Origin: Saprospiraceae bacterium
GTDB taxonomy: Bacteria > Bacteroidota > Bacteroidia > Chitinophagales > Saprospiraceae
NCBI GenBank assembly: GCA_016712145.1
Contig: JADJRO010000001.1
Coordinates: forward strand, 186,001 to 250,000
Direction of reading: 5' to 3'
Length of the DNA: 64,000 nt
The notes under the pieces are model-generated. The model was not told where the DNA came from, did no database searches, and worked only from the letters and a program-made list of their open reading frames with translations. Each line of letters starts with the position of its first letter. The stretch's first letter is position 1. The position numbers and the translations under genes are program-made. Shown here one piece after another: positions 27,253-35,153 of the stretch.

Positions 27253-27849
27253 TTAAGAAATTAAATCCATTGAATATTCAGTAGTTGAATCCAATGGATT
27301 CATCGCATTTAGCAATTTGAATTTTTTAAACAAAGGCAAATGTTTCGATTGTATTGCTTCTTCATGAATTTTCCAGTCTGCTATTAAAGAAGCACGCATG
27401 GTGCCTTTAAGCAAAGGATCAATCGGAGTAAGCCATCGATAGCCATCGTAGAATGCCAGATTACTTAAACTTGAATCCGTCAGGTAATCATTTTTAACAA
27501 TAAGGATCTGGTGGTCTGATGGAATGGTTCTAAGATATTGATCAAAACACATTCTGTCAATGTATTTGTAGTTATAGCTTATTTGATTGTCATGTATGAG
27601 GTGAAATTTCTTATAGGTTTTTGGATTATAGGCCAGACAAAAAAACTGATGGGATGTTTCATTGTAGCTGAATTTGCATTTCACAAGAGGAAATCGAACT
27701 TGAACATTTTTAGAAATCAGGTATTCCAGATGTGGGGTTTCCAGTTTCGGATAAAATTGTTTAAATGTATGATCAATTCGCAATTGGTGATAATACAAAT
27801 TTTGGGGAACTCCATCCAGGATGGAAATGCTTTCAAAAAATCGGTACAT
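27253..27849 (-). CDS. pabC: Aminotransferase class IV, probable 4-amino-4-deoxychorismate lyase
   Basis: The protein has 198 residues, short but complete for this branch in Bacteroidota. The PLP lysine lies in NYKYIDRMCFDQYLR. The phrase 'TDSSLSNLAFYDG' and the PLLKGTMRASLI segment bind cofactor and substrate. Together with pabB, which it overlaps by 17 bases, it would convert aminodeoxychorismate to p-aminobenzoate plus pyruvate for folate synthesis. A branched-chain or D-amino-acid aminotransferase is the alternative by motif, but length and context favour PabC. Confidence 0.85.
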   Translation of the reverse strand: MYRFFESISILDGVPQNLYYHQLRIDHTFKQFYPKLETPHLEYLISKNVQVRFPLVKCKFSYNETSHQFFCLAYNPKTYKKFHLIHDNQISYNYKYIDRMCFDQYLRTIPSDHQILIVKNDYLTDSSLSNLAFYDGYRWLTPIDPLLKGTMRASLIADWKIHEEAIQSKHLPLFKKFKLLNAMNPLDSTTEYSMDLIS

Positions 27850-28768
27850 AGACTTTGTGAATTAATTCTTGGTATTCTTGCAGGGAATCAGAATGAAATG
27901 TGATGCCACCCCCGCTTTTAAATTCAAGTCCATCATTGGTTTTTTCTATAAATCGGATCATCACAGCACTTTGCAAATTGGTGCCATTGTAAACGCCAAA
28001 CACTCCTGTATAAAATCCCCGATTGTAATTTTCAGTTTTAGAAATGAGTTCCAGTGTTTTCTCTTTAGGTGCGCCACAAATGGATCCTGCCGGACAAATT
28101 TTATCAAATAAGAATCCTGGATGATCTAAATAATAATTTTGTAAGGTTCCACTGATTTCTGAACTCATTTGCCATAATTCGTCATTGTGTGTTTTCACCT
28201 TAAGCAGAAATTTATAACGTTTGATGGCAACATGATCAGAAACCATGCTCAAATCATTTCGCAATAAGTCAACAATGGTATTGTGTTCGGCCGTTTCTTT
28301 GAGATCATTCAATAAATGAAAACCATCCGGATCGTCTACAACCCTTTTAGTGCCTTTCATTGGAAAGGTATTTATTTGACTCCCATTGATTGTTACAAAA
28401 GATTCGGGCGAAAATACTACAAAAGTATCTTTTATATAAAGTTTGTAAGCGGCATTCGTGCATTGGAAGATGTCATTCAAACTCAAATTGGTCTCCAGTT
28501 TAGTTGCTTGAGTTAAATTGCACAAATAACTGTCCCCATTTTGAATGGCTTGATAAACCAAATCAAATTTGATTTTGTAAGAATTATAGGATACGGGAAG
28601 AGGCTTAAACCTAAAGGAGTGATTTAATTTTTCGACTGGTTTTTCATTGCAAATAGAATATTTTATTTGTTCATCATTCAGTTCATCGAGTGGTTCACAA
28701 ATACCACAAGTTTTCAAATAGTCAATCACAAACAGAAAAGGCCGCTCATCCTGTTTAAATGAATTCAT
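27833..28768 (-). CDS. pabB: Aminodeoxychorismate synthase component I
   Basis: The protein has 311 residues from the ATG at 28768 (MNSFKQDERPFLFVIDYLK). An in-frame TTG at 28810 is less likely. The chorismate-binding core is complete: FPMKGTKR, HNDELWQMSSEISG, the phrase 'CPAGSICGAPKEKT' and FKSGGGITFHSD. The lysine in PMKGT marks aminodeoxychorismate synthase; anthranilate synthases have alanine there. It makes ADC from chorismate with ammonia from PabA, which is encoded divergently 86 bases away. Length is short because the N-terminal TrpE-like extension is absent, as is usual in this phylum. Confidence 0.9.
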   Translation of the reverse strand: MNSFKQDERPFLFVIDYLKTCGICEPLDELNDEQIKYSICNEKPVEKLNHSFRFKPLPVSYNSYKIKFDLVYQAIQNGDSYLCNLTQATKLETNLSLNDIFQCTNAAYKLYIKDTFVVFSPESFVTINGSQINTFPMKGTKRVVDDPDGFHLLNDLKETAEHNTIVDLLRNDLSMVSDHVAIKRYKFLLKVKTHNDELWQMSSEISGTLQNYYLDHPGFLFDKICPAGSICGAPKEKTLELISKTENYNRGFYTGVFGVYNGTNLQSAVMIRFIEKTNDGLEFKSGGGITFHSDSLQEYQELIHKVYVPIF

Positions 28769-28854
28769 ACGCTCAATAACTGAAGAATGCGCTCTAAATG
28801 GCTTTTGCAATCGAATCTTTGTCTATTTTCGTCCGAAAGTTATTAGCTTTTATT

Positions 28855-29436
28855 GTGTATTCAAATAAAGAGATCTTACTTCTTGATAACAGGGATTCAT
28901 TTACCTACAATTTAGTTCATTTATTGAAGAGCTTGCATGCAAAGCCGAGGATCCTGGATTCCTTGAAATATCTTGATAATGAAGTAGTTAAGTTTGAGAA
29001 AATTCTATTTTCACCGGGGCCGGGCATACCAGATCATTTTCCTGCCATGAAATCTATTTTGTCAAATTATCAAAGCAAGCAACGTATTTTGGGAATTTGT
29101 CTTGGGCACCAAGCCATCGCAGAATTTTATGGGGCAAAATTATTTAAACAAGTTGTGGTGCAACACGGTCAGGTAAAACAAGTCATTAACAAGGCTACGC
29201 ATTTAAATTCTATAATAAGCACCATGCCTGCAGTATTTGACGTTGGATTGTATCATTCCTGGGCAATTGATGCAGAAAGCATGCCTGATTCATTACATGT
29301 TACCTGCATATCTGAAGATCAGATCATTATGGGTATAAAACACAAAACATACAATATTGAAGGAATTCAATTTCACCCGGAATCATTTTTAACAAAACTT
29401 GGCAAAGAACTGCTGGAAAATTGGTTGGCAACATGA
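28855..29436 (+). CDS. pabA: Glutamine amidotransferase component of aminodeoxychorismate/anthranilate synthase
   Basis: The protein has 193 residues if the GTG at 28855 is the start, giving the normal beginning (YSNKEILLLDNRDSFTYNLVH). The upstream ATG at 28798 would add 19 residues with no family match. Class I amidotransferase triad: nucleophile Cys in GICLGHQAIAEFYGA, and His and Glu in GIQFHPESF. It supplies ammonia from glutamine to PabB. No trp genes are near, so the pABA role is favoured. The stop codon overlaps the ATG of the DUF5686 gene (ATGA). Confidence 0.87.
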   Translation: MYSNKEILLLDNRDSFTYNLVHLLKSLHAKPRILDSLKYLDNEVVKFEKILFSPGPGIPDHFPAMKSILSNYQSKQRILGICLGHQAIAEFYGAKLFKQVVVQHGQVKQVINKATHLNSIISTMPAVFDVGLYHSWAIDAESMPDSLHVTCISEDQIIMGIKHKTYNIEGIQFHPESFLTKLGKELLENWLAT

Positions 29437-31910
29437 AGATTTTGTTCGTTGTATTTTGTTGGTTTGCTTTTTTGAATAGTTCATTTACCCAATTGAAAGG
29501 AACAATTTCGGATCCTGAAGGAAATCCATTAGCCTTTGCTTCAATTTATATTAAATACACAACAAAAGGAAGTATCAGCAATAAAGACGGATCCTATACC
29601 TTGGAATTGCCTGTTGGCAAGAATATCGTTGTGTTTCATTATTTAGGATATCAACTTGAGGAGCGAGAAATAGATTATCTATCCGGTCCCTTGCTCTTGA
29701 ATATTCAATTAAAACCTTCAACATATAATTTAAACGAAATTGTTATTTCTTCGGATCAGGAAGACCCGGCCTATGCAATCATTCGAAAAGCTATTGCAAA
29801 GCGAAATTTATATTATTCCGGAAAATTAGATTTTCAATGCAATGCATATACAAAAGGGTCAATTAAAATTCTGGATATCCCAAAAAAAATATTGGGAAAA
29901 GAAATTGGCAATTTGGATGGCAATCTGGATTCAAATAGAAAAGGGATCATTTATTTGTCTGAGACCGTGTCTAAACTTAATTTTAAGAAACCAGATCATT
30001 TTTATGAAGAAATGATATCTTCGAGAATCTCAGGTCGGGATAATGGTTTTTCATTTAATAGAGCTTCTTCAGCTTTGTTTAATTTGTATGAAAATACAAA
30101 TGAATTTGGAAGGGCCATTGTTTCACCGATTGCAGATTTTGCGTTGGATTACTATAAATACAATTTATTAAGTACAGACACACTTCAGACGGATCAGGTA
30201 ATCTTACATAGGATTCGGATCATTCCAAAAAACAACAGCCTTCCAGCCTGGTCGGGTGTCATTACGATACAAGAAAACTCCTGGAATTTGTATGAATTAA
30301 ATCTGCATATTTCAGGCAAACAGGTGCAACAGGAATTGTTTGATAGCATTTATCTCAGCCAGGTATTTATCCCTGTGACAGGATCCGATCGTTTTGAATT
30401 GCAATCGCAGGTTTTTGGATTTAAAGCCGCATTGTTTGTTATAAAATTAGAAGGCAAATTTGCTGTAGTGTTTTCAGATTATGATTTTGAAAAAGTTTCA
30501 GAGCCACAAGATGAAAGGGTGCTGTTGCGAATTCAGGATGGAGCCAATACAAAGGAAGTCCTTTATTGGGATTCAATCCGACCGGTTCCATTAACAACTG
30601 AAGAAATCACCGACTATCAATCCAAGGATAGTTTGAAAATAATCCGAGATTCTAAAGTTTATAAAGATTCAGTAGACCAACAACGGAATGAGTTTAAAAC
30701 CATCCATTTTCTTACTGGCTATACGTTTCACAACACCTATAAGAAGCGTTCATATTCCATTGCCTCCCCTTTGGAAATTATCCATTTTAATCCAGTGCAA
30801 GGTTGGAGTTTAGGAACCATTCTTCGGTTTAATCAACAACAACATTTAAAAAATGAATACAACGAATACCGTATCGAATCTAAACTGGATTATGGTTTTG
30901 CAGAGAAGGTTTTCAGGCCAACCTTTAGTTATATGCAACGATTTAATGAATTTAGAAAAGCTGAGTTTTCAGTTAGGACAGGCATCGAATTGGAAGCCTA
31001 TGATCATAACCCCGGTTCTCTTATAATTCAGGAAATTGCAAATTTGTGGCTTAAGAAAAACTACAACAAATTTTATGAGAATCGAATGATCGGTTTAAAT
31101 TATAAACAGTATATAGCCTATGACTTTTTATGGTTTGGCGAGTGGAATTACAATGCCAGGTTTAATTTGACAAATCATTCAAATTACAGCATTGCTAAAA
31201 AAGATCGATTGTATGCTCCAAATAGCAGCAGTGATGATTTCAATGATAGTTTGAAGATCAATCATAAAGAATACATCAGTTTTACCAATCGGATTCGGTG
31301 GCGTCGGGGAACTAAAGTGTGGTTAGCCCCAAATGCAACGGATTATCTTGAGAGTGAATGGCCGGTAGTAAGGTTGCGACATACTTGGGGTGTTTATCCA
31401 AATTCAAAAGAACAGTTTCATGTAATTGGCACCAGTATTTATAATGACCAGTCCTTGCAGAATTGGGGCCAACTAAGCTATTTAGTGAAGGCGACAAAAA
31501 TTTTCCATAAAAAACCATTGGATCCATCTGAATGGATTTTTCAAAAAGGGAATCCTTATATTTTTTACAACAAACCGAATGATCCGGATGTATTTTTAAG
31601 TTTAAATCCATATGCACACAGTACGAATAAACATGCAGTGTCCTGGTTTCTTGAATGGGATTTACAAGGAAAGTTATTAGACCGGATTCCTTTAATTAAT
31701 AAATTGGGTTTAAAAGAATTGATACGTTGTTCATCAGTTATCAATGACAGAAATAAGCCGTATTCAGAATATTCAATTGGATTTGGAAATATAGGTTATA
31801 AAGTATTTAGAGTCTTTCGCCTGGATTGGGTTCATGCATTTGAAGGTTCGGACTATCAAAAGTCAAGCATTCGATTGGCCTTATTAAGTAATATAGGCGG
31901 AGGAAAATAA
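29433..31910 (+). CDS. DUF5686 outer-membrane protein with carboxypeptidase-regulatory-like domain
   Basis: The protein has 825 residues from the ATG at 29433 in an ATGA overlap with pabA. A signal peptide (ending SSFTQ) is followed by a CarboxypepD_reg-like beta domain (about residues 20-100, with GTISDPEGNPLAFASIYIK) and a long DUF5686 region (YAIIRKAIAKRNLYY onward) that ends in a beta-barrel-like C-terminal half rich in aromatic strands. The family is common in Bacteroidota outer membranes and its substrate is unknown. Coupling to pabA is probably only positional. Confidence 0.85.
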   Translation: MKILFVVFCWFAFLNSSFTQLKGTISDPEGNPLAFASIYIKYTTKGSISNKDGSYTLELPVGKNIVVFHYLGYQLEEREIDYLSGPLLLNIQLKPSTYNLNEIVISSDQEDPAYAIIRKAIAKRNLYYSGKLDFQCNAYTKGSIKILDIPKKILGKEIGNLDGNLDSNRKGIIYLSETVSKLNFKKPDHFYEEMISSRISGRDNGFSFNRASSALFNLYENTNEFGRAIVSPIADFALDYYKYNLLSTDTLQTDQVILHRIRIIPKNNSLPAWSGVITIQENSWNLYELNLHISGKQVQQELFDSIYLSQVFIPVTGSDRFELQSQVFGFKAALFVIKLEGKFAVVFSDYDFEKVSEPQDERVLLRIQDGANTKEVLYWDSIRPVPLTTEEITDYQSKDSLKIIRDSKVYKDSVDQQRNEFKTIHFLTGYTFHNTYKKRSYSIASPLEIIHFNPVQGWSLGTILRFNQQQHLKNEYNEYRIESKLDYGFAEKVFRPTFSYMQRFNEFRKAEFSVRTGIELEAYDHNPGSLIIQEIANLWLKKNYNKFYENRMIGLNYKQYIAYDFLWFGEWNYNARFNLTNHSNYSIAKKDRLYAPNSSSDDFNDSLKINHKEYISFTNRIRWRRGTKVWLAPNATDYLESEWPVVRLRHTWGVYPNSKEQFHVIGTSIYNDQSLQNWGQLSYLVKATKIFHKKPLDPSEWIFQKGNPYIFYNKPNDPDVFLSLNPYAHSTNKHAVSWFLEWDLQGKLLDRIPLINKLGLKELIRCSSVINDRNKPYSEYSIGFGNIGYKVFRVFRLDWVHAFEGSDYQKSSIRLALLSNIGGGK

Positions 31911-31975
31911 GATACTCATAATTTTAAATGCAAAAGGAAAATAAGATTCGTTAGTTATAAAAAGAATCTGAATGA

Positions 31976-32957
31976 TTATCTTCCAAGAATGTCTGCTAAT
32001 TTGATAAGTTCTTCGTCCGGAGCGTTTTGATGTTGAACGGCTTGATCGAAATCAGTAAAAACTATTTTATCATTGACAATGCCTGCCATGCAATTGTGTT
32101 TCCCTTTTAATAAAGCCTCGACGGCACCATGTCCCAGTCGGCTGGAAAGTATTCGATCTGCAACACTGGGTGATCCACCACGTTGAATGTGTCCAATGAT
32201 AGCCATTTTAATTTCATATTCCTTAACCCGTTCTTTTAGCAATTCGGCAATAACAGGGGTTGGGCCAATTTTATTTCCTTCCGCAACAATGACTAAGCTG
32301 AATAACTTTTTTACGCTTAAGGGTTTTTTTAATCTCAGCAACCAATTGATCAATGTTTTCATCATGTTCTGGAATTAATAGGGCACTGGCGCCAGAAGCA
32401 ATGGCAGTAAAGAGTGCAATATAACCTGAATGCCTTCCCATAACTTCAATCAAAAACAAACGATCATGAGAATCTGCAGTGTCGCGTATTTTATCCACTG
32501 CTTCAATTGCAGTATTTACCGCAGTATCAAAACCAATCGTAAAATCGGTTCCATATAAATCATTGTCGATGGTTCCAGGCAAGCCGATCATGGGAAATTC
32601 GGTTTCTTTGAAAAAGACAGAAGCCCCTGTAAACGTACCGTTGCCACCAATTGCAACAACTGCATCAATATCATTTGCTTGCAAATTTTCAAATGCTTTT
32701 TGGCGATTGGCAGTTTCTAAAAAACGGCTGCTCCGTGCGGTTTTTAATATGGTACCTCCCTGATGAATGATGTTGCTGACATCGGTAGTTTCCAAACGGC
32801 TTATTTCTCCATCGATCATTCCTTCAAAACCTCTATAGATTCCATAAACGTGTAGATCATAATAATTTGCCGTACGGGTTATCGCCCGAATTGCTGCATT
32901 CATTCCAGGAGCATCTCCTCCGGATGTAAAAATACCAATGCGTTTAATGGGTTTCAT
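31976..32957 (-). pseudogene. pfkA: ATP-dependent 6-phosphofructokinase split by a one-base frameshift
   Basis: Two frames form one PfkA. The upstream part has the ATP loop ISGGDAPGMN-like TSGGDAPGMN, GGNGTFTGA, the phrase 'GLPGTIDNDLYGTDFTIGFDTA' with catalytic Asp, and VMGRHSGYIAL. The downstream part has SLVIVAEGNKIG, GHIQRGGSPSVADRILSSRLG. The span is 982 bases, one more than a multiple of three. Deleting one A from the A6 run on the minus strand (near 32308) joins them as LKRKKLFSLVIVAEG; an A7 run 16 bases upstream is the other candidate site. One gap: the second position of the glycine triplet is GNG rather than the usual GDG. PFK is a central glycolytic enzyme, so a consensus error is more likely than true loss. 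Confidence 0.88.
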
Positions 32958-33789
32958 ATTTTAAATGGTAGGCCAATAAATGTTGAATTAATTTCTGACT
33001 GCAATTTCCAAAGTGTAAACCATAATTATTCAAACTTGTTCTAAATTCATCTCGCAGGTAATATCCGATCGAGCCACATAGATGTACCGGTAACTGGAGT
33101 GGTTTGTAAATTAAAATTCTGTTTTCAATAAATTCTTCAATTCCAAATTTAATGATTGGTTTTAATGATTCTGCATTTTTATGTTGAATTGCAAATCGAG
33201 CAAAGTCTGCTAATTTGGAAGCCGGTTTTTGGGAATGATATAATTGAAAAATAAAATCATGATTTAATGTCGGGTACTGATTTTCAAAATGCTGTCTTAA
33301 TTGGGCATCCATTTTGTTTAAAAAATAAAGCTGGAGCAGTTTTTTCCCAAAATAGTTACCGGATGCTTCGTCACCAAGAAGATAACCAAGAGAAGGAAGT
33401 TGGTGGACAATCGCATGGCCATCACAATGTGCTGCATGGCTGCCAGTTCCTAAAATTGCAACGATGCCTTCCGCTCCTTCACAAAGCCCCCGACCACTCG
33501 CTAAAATGTCTGACTGAATCGTCAGATGTACATTCGGAAAGTGCTTTTCAAACAAAAGAGTAAGTATATCTTTAGCCGATTGTGAATTGCATCCTGCGCC
33601 ATAAAAAATAATGTCAGCGGGCAGATCCGGACAATTGAATTTGGTTTTTTCTAAAATGGTATCCAAATAACTTGGATCTTGCGTTGTTGGATTGATGCCA
33701 TCGGTTTCAAAATGGGTACTCTGTTTTGCACCAAAAAACACCCAATCTGTCTTGCTTGATCCAGCATCAGCAACTAATTTATATGCCAT
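32944..33789 (-). CDS. BadF/BadG-type ATPase, N-acetylglucosamine kinase-like
   Basis: The protein has 281 residues. The ASKHA-fold phosphate motifs are visible: VADAGSSKTDWVFF at the N-terminus, then AILGTGSHAAHCDG, then LGYLLGDEASGNYFGKKLL. Eukaryotic-type N-acetylglucosamine kinases share this layout, and the usual Bacteroidota annotation is GlcNAc kinase; another sugar substrate is possible. It overlaps the start of pfkA by 14 bases, so the two are co-transcribed, linking amino-sugar phosphorylation with glycolysis. Confidence 0.83.
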   Translation of the reverse strand: MAYKLVADAGSSKTDWVFFGAKQSTHFETDGINPTTQDPSYLDTILEKTKFNCPDLPADIIFYGAGCNSQSAKDILTLLFEKHFPNVHLTIQSDILASGRGLCEGAEGIVAILGTGSHAAHCDGHAIVHQLPSLGYLLGDEASGNYFGKKLLQLYFLNKMDAQLRQHFENQYPTLNHDFIFQLYHSQKPASKLADFARFAIQHKNAESLKPIIKFGIEEFIENRILIYKPLQLPVHLCGSIGYYLRDEFRTSLNNYGLHFGNCSQKLIQHLLAYHLKYETH

Positions 33790-33826
33790 AGGATTGCAAG
33801 ATAGGATTTATATTTTTACTCTACAA

Positions 33827-33857
33827 TTTGTTAAATACTGCTCAAAGCTTAGCTTTG
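33827..33857 (+). promoter_or_regulatory. Bacteroidota-type promoter of the 3-hydroxyacyl-CoA dehydrogenase gene
   Basis: TTTG at 33827-33830, a 19-base spacer, and TAGCTTTG at 33850-33857 match the -33/-7 consensus (TTTG, TAnnTTTG) exactly in sequence and spacing. Transcription would begin near 33864, about 16 bases before the ATG at 33880. The -7 box lies in a small palindrome, CAAAGCT-T-AGCTTTG. Confidence 0.75.
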
Positions 33858-33879
33858 CGCGCAATATTCAAAAAAAATC

Positions 33880-34797
33880 ATGAAAAATATTACAGTTATC
33901 GGAGCAGGAACCATGGGAAGTGGCATCGCTCATGTATTTGCACAATATGGTTATCAGGTTGTCTTAAATGATATTTCAGCACCGGCATTGGAAAAAGCCT
34001 TGGCTTCGATTACTAAAAATCTGGATCGCATGGTAGAAAAAGCCAAATTAACCGGAGAGGATAAAATCAATACCTTAAATCGGCTCACCTTAAATTCAGA
34101 TCTGGAATCTGCTGTTGAAAATGCTGAATTGGTGATTGAAGCTGCAACCGAAAACGAGTCTCTTAAGTTAAAAATATTTACAGATCTCGAGCGAATGTGT
34201 GCACCAAATACGATTTTAGCCAGCAACACTTCCGCCATTTCATTGACAAAAATTGCATCTATTACCAAAAGACCGGATAAAGTCATTGGAATGCACTTTA
34301 TGAATCCGGCGCCTATAATGAAATTGGTTGAAATCATTCGTGGGTATAATACATCTGATGAAGTGTGTGAAACCATTATGAATCTTACCAGAGCACTTGA
34401 TAAAGTTCCTGTTGAAGTCAATGATTATCCTGGATTTGTTTCCAATCGTATTTTGATTCCTATGATAAATGAAGCCGTTCATTGTTTATATGAAGGAGTG
34501 GCCGGTGTAGAAGAAATAGATACCGTCATGAAATTGGGAATGGCGCATCCTATGGGTCCTCTGCAATTGGCAGATTTTATTGGTCTGGATGTTTGTTTAG
34601 CCATATTGCGAGTCTTGGAAGATGGTTTTGGAAATCCTAAATACGCACCTTGTCCATTATTGGTTAAAATGGTAACTGCCAATAAATTGGGCGTTAAATC
34701 CGGTGAAGGATTTTATAGCTATACTCCCGGTTCTAAAGAATTGGTCGTTGCTCCAAAATTCAGTCGGTTTCCAGCGACCCTGAGCAATCTAAGTTAG
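33880..34797 (+). CDS. 3-hydroxybutyryl-CoA / 3-hydroxyacyl-CoA dehydrogenase
   Basis: The protein has 305 residues. An N-terminal Rossmann motif, VIGAGTMGSGIAHVFA, binds NAD; the phrase 'SNTSAISLTKIA' and the catalytic His and Glu region, GMHFMNPAPIMKLVEII, follow; then NDYPGFVSNRIL and the C-terminal dimer domain with DFIGLDVCL. It oxidises 3-hydroxyacyl-CoA to 3-ketoacyl-CoA reversibly in fatty-acid or butanoate metabolism. Single-domain length points to the Hbd/PaaH type rather than the large FadB type. It stands alone, with its own promoter, and is convergent with the small channel-like gene. Confidence 0.93.
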   Translation: MKNITVIGAGTMGSGIAHVFAQYGYQVVLNDISAPALEKALASITKNLDRMVEKAKLTGEDKINTLNRLTLNSDLESAVENAELVIEAATENESLKLKIFTDLERMCAPNTILASNTSAISLTKIASITKRPDKVIGMHFMNPAPIMKLVEIIRGYNTSDEVCETIMNLTRALDKVPVEVNDYPGFVSNRILIPMINEAVHCLYEGVAGVEEIDTVMKLGMAHPMGPLQLADFIGLDVCLAILRVLEDGFGNPKYAPCPLLVKMVTANKLGVKSGEGFYSYTPGSKELVVAPKFSRFPATLSNLS

Positions 34798-34803
34798 CCA
34801 CAA

Positions 34804-35148
34804 CTAATCTTTTCCTTCCACATGAATTATGTGGAAAAATCGGTGGATGATTGGAGCAAAAACAATGGTTACACTTGAAAGAAAAATGATGCCGCTATAC
34901 ATGGCATAAAAGGAGGCAAATAATTTAAGTTCATCACATGGTTTTTCCACATCCGGACCCATGCCGGTTAAAATCATGCTGGCATTGTATAAGCCATCGA
35001 TCCAATTTAAATTTCCAAAATGCATATAGCCAAGGGTACCTAGAACAAGTGAAATAGAAATCATAAGAGTGCCAAGTATCCAAAATTTCAATAACCTTCT
35101 GTAAAAGATTTGAGATTTAACGACCGCTTTAGATTTATTTTCGAACAT
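34804..35148 (-). CDS. Two-helix membrane protein with potassium-channel-like layout and unusual filter
   Basis: The protein has 114 residues. A basic N-terminus is followed by a membrane helix (about 20-43), a re-entrant-looking amphipathic segment, GLYNASMILTGMGPDV (about 52-67), a second helix (about 78-102) and a short C-terminal tail. TM, pore helix with a T-x-G-x-G-x-D-like loop, TM is the layout of KcsA-type channels, but the loop here reads TGMGPD instead of TVGYGD. Similar small proteins are usually annotated as hypothetical. The ion-channel idea is inference. It lies five bases downstream of leuS on the same strand. Confidence 0.6.
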   Translation of the reverse strand: MFENKSKAVVKSQIFYRRLLKFWILGTLMISISLVLGTLGYMHFGNLNWIDGLYNASMILTGMGPDVEKPCDELKLFASFYAMYSGIIFLSSVTIVFAPIIHRFFHIIHVEGKD

Positions 35149-35153
35149 ATTTA

